A DNA stretch of 64,000 nucleotides, taken from contig BCKE01000003.1 of NCBI GenBank assembly GCA_001600495.1, forward strand, positions 787,977 through 851,976, in the 5' to 3' direction. Numbering within the stretch: position 1 is the stretch's first letter; each line of letters begins with the position of its first letter. The DNA comes from Pilasporangium apinafurcum. Lineage: Eukaryota; Oomycota; Peronosporomycetes; Pythiales; Pythiaceae. A program made the translations under genes and the position numbers. Positions 55,316 through 64,000 of this stretch are shown here, in pieces. The notes beneath the pieces were generated by a model. That model saw only the letters and a program-made list of their open reading frames with translations, ran no database searches and was not told where the DNA came from.

Positions 55316-56932
55316 CTAACAAGATCTATCTTGTTCTTCAAGGTATTCAAGTTCTGTAACCGCCTTAAGTCCTGTGTGTTTTGTGTTTGCGTTAGCTGAA
55401 GCGAACAAATGTATGAGACCCGAGTGAAGCAATTTAGGATTTTCGTACCTGAAAGATACGCTGCTTGAAGTGCTCCTTGATACTTATAATTAGTTGCTTC
55501 ACCTGCGAAGAGAATACGATTTGCAACGGTCTGACGCAATATCTCCGGGTCTTCGTCAGAACTGTCAACTGTTAGATAGCTGTATGCTCCGTGAGCCCAG
55601 TGATCCTTGTCCCATCGTGTAATCAACTGGTTCGTTGGAGCAGGGATGTCGTGGCCAAACGTCTCTTGGAGTTGCTTGTAAAATGCATCTACGATTTCGT
55701 TGTCTGGCAGAGACGACAACTCACGGGCTTGTTCTCCAATCAAGACTCCTTCAAGAATCGGAGCGTGTTTAGCTGCGTAGTAGTTGAACATGAGCGGGAA
55801 GTAAATGTGTCTCGCTTCAGAAACCGTTGATGATAGGGACGTGTTGATTTGTCCAAGAAATGAGGCATCGGGTGGCCAAAAAACGTGAGGAAACTGCACC
55901 AAAACCTTCATGTATTGCCCCATCTGTGATTGCTGAATAGCTTGTGTCTTTTCTGCAGGAAGTGGAGGTTCAAAGCGCAATGTATCGGTTTTCAATAACC
56001 CCAACGCGCACGTTACGACCACATAGTCTGCATAAATCTTACGGCCATCAGTGCACTCAATGGTTACGCCGGTCTCACCGTCGTAGTTAATTGTAGAGAC
56101 AACCGTATTCGTGTGAATCGCATCTTTGATGGGAGCAGCCAGGTGTTCGATATATCTCTCCATGCCGTCCGAAACAATGCAATGTGGACCAGGATCATCT
56201 CTACGACACATAATGCAAGGTAATCAAAGTCAGGAAAGATAAGTACACGTACCAGACTATTACATATTGGTGGTTGTGACCGTACCCGATAAGATCAACA
56301 TAGACAAAATCATCGAGTTGCAGCGTGTCTGCTTTAGCACCCATCCATATTTCAATGAGGCGTAAACAGAAATCTAACCGGGTATGTGCATTAACACAAT
56401 TACTCATGGCATTGCGCAACTCTTCGTCAGTCTGAAGCAGTTTCTCTACGACTACTACAAGTGACTTATCGTCCTGCTGCACCTCCGCCGTTGCTAGCTG
56501 TTGAAGCTTTTCAAGAAGCAGTTCATACCATGTCCACGTCTCCTGGACCTCCTCGTTGGACAAGCACTTCTGGCCATCGAAGAGTAGAAAATTCGGACAA
56601 GCAATTGGATGCAGCCACGGATTTCGCGCACTGATTTCCTTCCACGCAATACCAAATTCTTTAGCAAGTGCTATAAAAGGATTTCCTTCCGTGCCGTGGA
56701 TCCACGCCGCACCAATTTCCACATTTATCGGTAGGTCTGCACTGAATGGCTGCGTTTGCACCCGCCCGCCAATGCGTTCCTGCGCTTCCAGCACACAGAT
56801 CTCGTGTACATCGAGCTTCTTCGAAGACGAAGAGCTGGTGAGTGCATTTGCAGTGGTCACACCTGCGAGACCAGCGCCGATAATCGCGACGCGATACGTT
56901 GCTGCCAGTGGCTTCTTGTCCGCCATTGTCAT
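55316..56932 (-). CDS. Flavin amine oxidase (polyamine oxidase-like)
   Basis: Three exons: 56932 to about 56285, about 56212-55449, and 55395-55316. I prefer the start MTMADKK at 56932; the frame is open to 57010. The N-terminus has the FAD-binding Rossmann motif RVAIIGAGLAGVTTANAL, then VLEAQERIGGRVQTQPF and the substrate-side GAAWIHGTEGNPFIALAKEF. The middle contains VVVTCALGLLKTDTLRFEPP and the C-terminal RILFAGEATNYKYQGALQAA. These place it among polyamine oxidases and LSD1-like amine oxidases; no SWIRM or tower domain exists, so polyamine oxidation is more likely than histone demethylation. The last exon (ANANTKHTGLKAVTELEYLE) ends in RSC, not a standard peroxisomal signal. The gene is divergent from ANAPC4, with only about 60-140 bases between starts. 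Confidence 0.87.
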
Positions 56933-57070
56933 GGCAGTAGCTCGTGTCTTTGTGAATGAATGTGCAATTTCCTTGTACATATTTCGAGTGTGCACAACAG
57001 TTGTGTTCAAATTTTATTATCCAATAAAAATCTGTTATTTTTAGAGGACATTTTTTTATTGGTTAAAATT

Positions 57071-60000
57071 ATGATATGGCGGGTTGAACAACAATGTACA
57101 ATTTTGACGGAAATTATGACGATAATGAAACAGGAGCACCAACGCAAGCGGGCGTTTGTGGCGCTGCAGGAAAAGTATGTGAATGCACTTGCGATTAAAT
57201 GCTGTCCTACAATGGATCTCGTCGCCGTGTTGACCATAGACCGGCAGTTGATCGTCCATGTACGTCTCTATTTACTTCATTTCCCACCAAATTGTATGCC
57301 GACACACACCAGATCCATTCACGATGGTGTTCGGAAAATGGATGCGGATTGCTTTTCTTGTGGTTTGATGTCATAGAGAACCATTTCGTGGCAGCGACTA
57401 CTGCATGTCAAACCCTCAGACGTCGTTTTTGAGATGGTGATGATTGAATGGAGCCCCGACGGGCTGGCGTTATCTGTGGGTTGTGAGGAAGGAGAAGTGG
57501 TCGTGTTTGATATTGAAAGTGGCGAACAAGTTCCCGAACGACGCGGATTACGTGCACTGGATGCGTTTCGCCATGAAGACTCGATCACTGCGATGCATTG
57601 GGTGCAATCAAATGAGCGTAGAGACACTTTGGCGACCATCTCGCACCGCCAGTTCTGCCAGCGCACCACACGATTCTTAAACACAAGTAAGGGGACAATT
57701 CATTCCCATTACGGCAGAACTGATATCACTACACCTGGTACCGCTGGTAATTACAGTGATGTCGGACGTGGTTTATCATCTTCTGGCTCCCCGTCGACAG
57801 TGTTAGTGACAGCGGACGCGAAAGGAAAAATTGTGCTCTGGTGGATGGGAAGAGTGTATTTGACCATGATCGATCTAGTGTCCCAGCTCCAACAGATAGA
57901 TACAGAGATTGCGGCGTTGATGAAACGATATTCATCTTTCCTGGTGGATGCAGTCTCGTTGTCACCGGACATGTGCTGGCTGTTCGTTGTGTTGGTGTTT
58001 ACAAATAAACACAACAATTCCTCTGGCATGTTGGATGCAGCGGATGGAGACACTTCCAAAGGAGCCACAGCTCACTACTTGCTGACTCTGGATCTTACTA
58101 GGCTCCAGCATGTCCAGCGAGATGTTGAGTTTGTCGCGCAAGCAGCTGACGAAGTATATACTATCCTGAATCAGCTCGTGCTCACGATGAGGCAGATGAC
58201 CACGGAGGTACTTATATTGAAAAATGTCATTGTTCTTGTAAAACTGAGCATTCATAAATATTTTATTGATGAACTTTTGTATGACAGTGGAAGAATGCAA
58301 CGCGCGTTTTTGAACTGAAAATGGGACTGATAGGTTCATTGTACGAGAAGTATGGGTGCGAAGACCCACCGCAAGTAGACATGCTTTGCGTGGTCGCAAG
58401 TGGAATTACGTCACCTGCACTAGCACAGTATTTTGCACAAGATATTCAAGAAATGGTATGGAGACTACTCATTTATTGAATTCATTCTGGCGATTTAGTA
58501 TTAATCATGTTCAATTCTCATTACTCACGTAGAGCGTACATCGTATGCAAAAGATGATGATGAGTGGTTGTCAAACACTTTGTGATCTTGTAGAAGGGAA
58601 GATGAATCGTGGCTTAGTTGAACTTCTTTTTCACATCTCCGAGTTACGAGGTCGCGTAAAATGGAATCAACTCGCTTGTGCACAATCTATCGGTTTAACG
58701 GTCGGAGAACTGGATGAATTGACGCAGTTCGCTCAAGATTTGTTGGTTGAAATGGAAACATTGAAAAAGGCACTTTATGAAACAAGGCAGGATTTTGGAC
58801 TATTGTTTCAGTGGATTCTAGAACGAATAAGAGTTCATACGAACTCATTGACAGATGGAAGTGGAGCTGGGATATCCCATCTGTCAGGAGGGAACAATGA
58901 AGGCGGAAAACGTTCTTTGCTTGATCAGCGAAGATTTTGTACATTTCTTCAAAAAGCAGCCCATGAAGCTCATCTATTCCGCATGGAGCAGTCTGCACAC
59001 AATAAATACAAAGTCGAGACTACTTTCGGCAATCCTGTGTCGAAGATTCTCTCAAAACCGAAATCTGGGCCTGTCGACCAACAATCAAGGTGCGAGTATT
59101 TAATAGCTAATCTGGAAGCGAAGTGGTTTGCGATGATGAGCCACATGGCTGCATCCATTTGCGACACAATTGGTCTCAATCATAGCCGATCCTTCTACTT
59201 GGGTGAAACAGTGCTGGAGTATCACTTTCATCATCGATGTGTTTTCGGAATGGATGAAGACAGTGAACGTGTCGAAGAAGATGATGAAGTTGATGGTATA
59301 ATAGAAGCTGTGGACTGGCAATCGCTGAAACAATTTTCACGTGGTCAAGAACGCTGTAGACCACAGGATATCACAGTACTGGGGTTAAGGACAGGAAATA
59401 CGTCATTGACTCTTATGCAACATTTTGGTAAAGAGAAGCAATTTCAAAGAGCAGGGTGTCCATGGAAAATAGCTGTGCCCGAGTTCACGGAAAATGGGAC
59501 GAAATTAGAGCTCCAAGGGTTCGATTTCTATGGTGGCATTCGATCAGGGAGGAAAGAACAACTTGCTTTGCTTATCAGAGGTGCTCACAATGGTAAGCAA
59601 AGATACGTGTCCATAGTTTGCAATTTATATAGCCTTTCTTCAACTCAAGTTGGAATTTGTGATTCAAACCGAACCTATTTGTGTAGATTCGCTGTATATG
59701 CAACCGTATGATCATATTCCTTTCGTCGAGGTTGATTTGGCAACTACAGAATTAGGAAGACCACCATACGAGGTACACCAATTCAATAATTGGGTAACAT
59801 TGTTCTTGGTAAAACTAACCCTTACGTTGCTGCTGTGCGTTTCATAATAGCTTCACTCTGTGAAAGCTTGCACCCTTAGTATTCAAGCAGACACGGTAGG
59901 ATTGATACCAAGCTCAACTGCTAAGAATCCGCTGCTTTCATCGAGAGTTATAGCCAATGGACCACGGGGCATTGTATCGGTGATATCATCGCCGAGCCGA

Positions 60001-60108
60001 CTGATCGTATTCGATGCGGAAGACAACGAAGATAACGACGGTGATAACGAAAGCGTGAACCTGCAAGCACACAGTCTCGAAGATCGTAGTAGAGATGTGG
60101 ACTTGTGA
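57071..60108 (+). CDS. ANAPC4: Anaphase-promoting complex subunit 4
   Basis: Six exons (57071-57259, 57377-58207, 58288-58455, 58533-59592, 59687-59772, 59851-60108) sum to 864 codons in frame, 863 aa. The N-terminal part is the APC4 WD40 region (NALAIKCCPTMDLVAVLTID, EMVMIEWSPDGLALSVGCEE, GKIVLWWMG). The middle is the long helical APC4 domain (KMGLIGSLYEKYGC, VEGKMNRGLVELLFHISELR, ALYETRQDFGLLFQWILERI). The C-terminus is an acidic tail. APC4 links the catalytic and TPR parts of the APC/C ubiquitin ligase. Another in-frame ATG is at 57116, and the start choice is uncertain. The acidic loop EDSERVEEDDEVD near 650 lies between helical segments. Confidence 0.88.
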
Positions 60109-60118
60109 GCTTTTCCAG

Positions 60119-63100
60119 TTATTGTGGATTGATGTTTGACTCATGATCTCCTCCCTCTAATCCAGGTAATTGGTATCCTTCAAAAAGTAATAATCGGTTT
60201 ACAATTGCATTAATCTCTTCAGGCATGGACGGATTTCGATTAAGCGGTGGTGGAAAATTCCCAATATTTCTTGTAGAAACGGCAAAAGAGCTTCGTCGAT
60301 TGCTGATTCGATTTGGAAGAGAATTGGGGGACGCGGGCCCAGATGACACTGAAGCAGAATGAGTACCTTGGGGACACAAAAAGCCCCTCGTTGTTGACGG
60401 TGGAGCAATGCTATTGGTCTCAGTTGGTGTGGAAAGACTTTGCTCAGTAAAGAGCCTATTACTTTTCATGTCTTGTGCTTTTACTTCTACATCCGAGACT
60501 GACGGCCCTCGTATCTCGCCAACATCGTCATTTTCGGTATATTGACTAACTTCATCTGAAGCGATTGACATAGGATCCATCTGGGCATTAGTGCGATCGA
60601 TAGAACCGAAACGACTTCCGATTTTCGAACTAAATGACCTGTCACCATACCTCGGAATTTCCTCGATGCTGGAACTCCGTGTCATAATAAGTTCTTTCTC
60701 TTCCCCGGAAATACCAATTGCGTCGTTATTATGCCAATGCTGCACGATTGTCTGCTGCTTGTTGATTGAATGCATGACAAGCAATCTTACTTCATTCATC
60801 ACAAACGGATACTCGGCTTCAAGACTTTCGAAAAATTCGCGCGATAGCATGTATGTCCCAGTAGGTTTTGAGGCAATCACGTTATAAAATGCCACACTGT
60901 AAGTAAGAACTTCTTTGTATCCGAAAAATTCTCCTTCACATAAAGTCGCTATATCCTCGCCAGTCTGGTCAGGTTTGATACCATGCGCCGACGAGGATCG
61001 CCCAACGCTATTCAAACTGCTACTGATGTGCGATGCTTCAGATCGATAAGGCGACTTGACTACGACCTCACCGCTCATGATGAAGAAAATTCCACTAACT
61101 GGGTTGTCTTGATAGATTAATAGGTCGCCCGAGAGGAAGTATTGTGGGACAAGTCGAGGAAGCAGCAGTGTTAGGAACCATTTGGGCTTCTTGTCGAAGA
61201 AGCGAATTTTTGCGAGGACATCGTTATTAAGATAGAGGATGAGTTCGCTTCGGAGCGAATAGCTTAGCGCGTTGAAGAGTCCTTGTTCATCAAAGAGGGT
61301 TCGCTCGCCATTGAGGAATCGCAAATGTTCCTGGCAAGCAAGGATAAACTCACGCGGAACCCCACGTTCCTTAATATAGGCATTCATTTTTTGCACCATT
61401 TCGCGCTCGCGATTCATCAAACTCTTGGAATTGCTCACGACTTCAATCACAGTTCCAACCACGTACGCGAATAGCGTTGTACCACCAATCATTACAAGAA
61501 TGGAGTACGTTTGTTCGTAACTATTAACGGCATATATGTCCCCAAAACCAACAGTTGTCATGGTCGTCGCAGCCCAGTAGATGCTGGCGATGTATTTTGA
61601 TATTATTGAGTTTGGATCGTCAAAGTAAATTCGCCCCCACCATGCGTTGGATTCCGTATTTCCAGCCGACATGTAATACCAGAAGCAACCGACATAGTGC
61701 ATGATAGTAGTCACAGGTGCGATTAGTTTAAGCAATCGAATAGTGTCCATGCTAATCTCGAGCTCCGACGTCCATTGAGAATTCATCTTAAATAATTTCG
61801 ACAAGCGCATTAGTCGAAGAAGCTTGATCAACTTAAGTGTTCGAAATAGCTTCAGTGAGCGATAGTCCGCAGCTTGAGTCGTGACTGATTCGACAATGAA
61901 GTCGAACGGAATTGAAGACGCGACATCGACCACAAATGTTGTTTTCAAGTAATTCCGACGGATCTCATGGCGATCCAAAATCTCGACGCCCGTATCATCG
62001 ACGTAGGTCGTCAGAAAACTCAAAAACACGTCAAAGCAAAAAAGCACGTCCAAAAGGCGATCGGTGATAGTTAACAGGACAGTGTCGGTCACATCGAACG
62101 AAATGCGGAAAGGTACCATGATTGCTGTGATAGCAACCATTATACCAATGAGTACATCCCATATGATGCGCAATTTTGAGTAATGACGAATTACAGACCA
62201 ATGAATAGTCACTTCGTCTGTAGCTGCAGTAATGTTAGTCTTACGGGCATGGTTGATGTCGTGAGTATTGATACTGTTGTATGATTTGCGATGCCGATAT
62301 TGCAAGAATGGTTCAAATCTCGGGTTTTGCCGTTTCACATGTTGTTGCGATACTTGTTTCTGTACAATGCGATGACCACGCCGAGCTGATTCCGCATATC
62401 GTTCATTCAAGATTACTGCTAGATCCATTAAATATTTCTCAGCGATAGGACATTTCGCTATGGCTTCAAGCAGATCAGTACTGTGGATGGCGTATAACTG
62501 GGTCTTCAAAATGGACCGGTATGTATGTGTATACCGTTTGCGATTTTCCACTAAGCATTCGATGCCGCAGATATCTCCTGCAGACAGCGATCCCACAACG
62601 ACGTTTGCTCGGATAGATTCGACAGTTCCTTCGGTCAGGAAATACAGTTCTTCCCATACACTTTCTGCATCAACGAGTGTTTGACCCGGGCCTAAGACAA
62701 TCGGTCGCAAGCGAGGAATCGTAAACACAAAAAATTCGACAGAAGTGACCCCGAAGAACGGAAACCGATTCACGAACAGCTCCATGGAAGCAGCCAGGAT
62801 TTCATACTGCAAACTCTTTGGGAACTGCTTCAGCAAATGATCTTCGTCAAACAGTGTTCTACGACTCCAGTGATATTCAAATTGAGAAAGCACACGCTGG
62901 CGGAGCCATCTTGGGATATTGCGATTCAAAAGGAACTCTTTTGTCTCCTGAAGCTTTTGTTTCAAGTGAATTCCCCTTGAGTTATAATTCTCGGTCAGCA
63001 ATTGAATGTTGGCGATGATCAGTCCGACACAGATGGAGCCCAGTGCTTCGACAAATATTGAGTAAATACGCTCACCATCGGTCACAGCATAGATATCACC

Positions 63101-64000
63101 ATACCCAACTGACATCATTGTATTGGATACCCAGTAGAAACTCACCAAGTACGAATCGGTCAGCCCATCAGGATACGCGAAGGTTACCCAGTTCGGGCCC
63201 GTAGGGTCCCATGTATAAAACATATACCACCCACACGACAGCAAATGAATGATGAAGATGATCATTGCCAAGCTCTTGAATGTTTGCAAAACATGTGCGT
63301 TTAAGGCATCCATCTGGACCGTTTCCACTGCTCGCTTAAGGCGTAATAATCGCATGAGTTTCAAAAGTCGAAAGAGGCGAAATGTGCGTAATAGCTTGAG
63401 TGAGAGCAGACTTGACTCTGCTGTTGATACAAATTCCAGCAGCTGCTCCCATGGAACCGTGGAAACGATGTCAAACAAGAACCAACTCCGTAAATACCGT
63501 GCGCGGATCTTGGGGAGCTCCTGGATCAAGATGATATCATCATAGTACCCTGTGAAGAAATTGAAGATAATGTCCATCCCGAAGCTGGAATCGAACACAT
63601 AATTCAACATTTGTTCCCATTTCTACACCCAAAGCCCACGCGTAGACAAACAAAATATAATCATAGGTCTTAGGTGAAGAGAAATGCTATTACAAGTACT
63701 TTTATAAATCTCGCTTACCTTCGCGTCAACGCCAAAACCTATGCGGTAAGGGATCAAAGTGACACTGTAAAGGATGATCAAGCCGATCCAGAGATCCCAC
63801 CGAATTTTCCACGTCGATCTCGGCATGATCACCCATTTATATTTTTGCCTCGTTTCGTTTACTTGCTGTGGTACGGTTGAACCAAAATCACGGTATGTTC
63901 GTCGGTTCATAGCGATATTAGCAGGGACAGATGAGTGTGCCGGTACAGTTTTGCTTATATCCTTCAGAAAGAAGTGGTGCACCACTTTGACGCGATTACT
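60119..64000 (-). CDS. Two-repeat K+ channel with two CNBD-like domains (5' end beyond window)
   Basis: Two exons here: one from the right edge to 63719 (at least 94 codons) and one 63622-60119 (1167 aa), joined in phase 0 (GVDAK/KWEQML). The frame is still open at 64000, so the start lies outside. The chain contains two complete six-helix channel units. Unit 1: S4 SLKLLRTFRLFRLLKLMRLL, filter SVGYGD, then a C-linker and CNBD-like fold. Unit 2: S4 SLKLFRTLKLIKLLRLMRLS, filter TVGFGD, second C-linker and CNBD. Both filters are potassium-selective. The S4, C-linker and CNBD are of EAG/AKT type. Both CNBDs lack the FGE...R phosphate cassette (CGIECLV and FGYKEVL), so direct cyclic nucleotide gating is doubtful. 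Two such chains would make one pore. The C-terminal 250 residues are Ser-rich and disordered. Confidence 0.88.

Noticed and set aside
55316-56932. LSD1-type histone demethylase
   Set aside because: The SWIRM and tower domains are absent, and the length and order match polyamine oxidases.

Overview
The window is nuclear DNA of an oomycete. The genes have short introns of roughly 50-200 bases with GT-AG (twice GC-AG) borders, and the domain fusions and families are typical of oomycetes: tandem FAR1/ZSWIM3-type zinc domains, a helicase-less Dicer-like RNase III, a voltage-sensor/phosphodiesterase fusion and cyclic-nucleotide-binding channels. About 31 protein genes lie in 64 kb, on both strands, often less than 200 bases apart, so the genome is compact. 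A CFAP20-domain protein suggests that the organism still makes flagellated zoospores. A compact, zoospore-forming lineage such as white rust (Albugo) would fit, but the species cannot be fixed from sequence reading alone.

Layout. 0.7-8 kb: a four-repeat zinc-domain protein and a CFAP20-domain protein. 8-16 kb: a voltage-sensor/cyclic nucleotide phosphodiesterase fusion, proteasome alpha subunit PSMA6, a PuuE-type allantoinase and a UVRAG/Vps38-like autophagy protein. 16-24.6 kb: serine incorporator, GPI ethanolamine phosphate transferase 2, eIF5A and ADF/cofilin. 24.7-36.5 kb: a PHD/extended-PHD chromatin protein, a carnitine-pathway dioxygenase with a mitochondrial presequence, an LRR-coiled coil-WW protein, trehalose-6-phosphate phosphatase, a RibD-type riboflavin reductase and mitochondrial ribosomal protein bL32m. 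36.8-46.8 kb: a Dicer-like RNase III, an RBM22/Slt11-like splicing factor without its RRM, IBA57, proteasome regulator PI31 and an ARM/TPR protein. 46.8-55.2 kb: a UBC-like/PH-like protein, an unrecognised mitochondrial protein, an aldo-keto-reductase-like protein, a kinase with EF-hand and two cyclic-nucleotide-binding domains, and a GH5 glycosidase. 55.3-64 kb: a flavin amine oxidase, APC/C subunit 4 and a two-repeat K+ channel with two cyclic-nucleotide-binding-like domains that runs off the right edge.

Most genes are housekeeping and show no operon-like logic. The theme that stands out is cyclic nucleotide and membrane-voltage signalling. Three of the largest unusual proteins could form parts of one pathway: a phosphodiesterase carrying its own voltage sensor, a kinase whose cyclic-nucleotide domains sit C-terminal to the catalytic domain, and a tandem K+ channel with CNBD-like domains. 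This link is inference. Transposable sequence is scarce: one candidate tRNA-derived SINE, one candidate MULE-type MITE and a 33-base tandem repeat. No tRNA, rRNA, CRISPR array or intact transposon was found.
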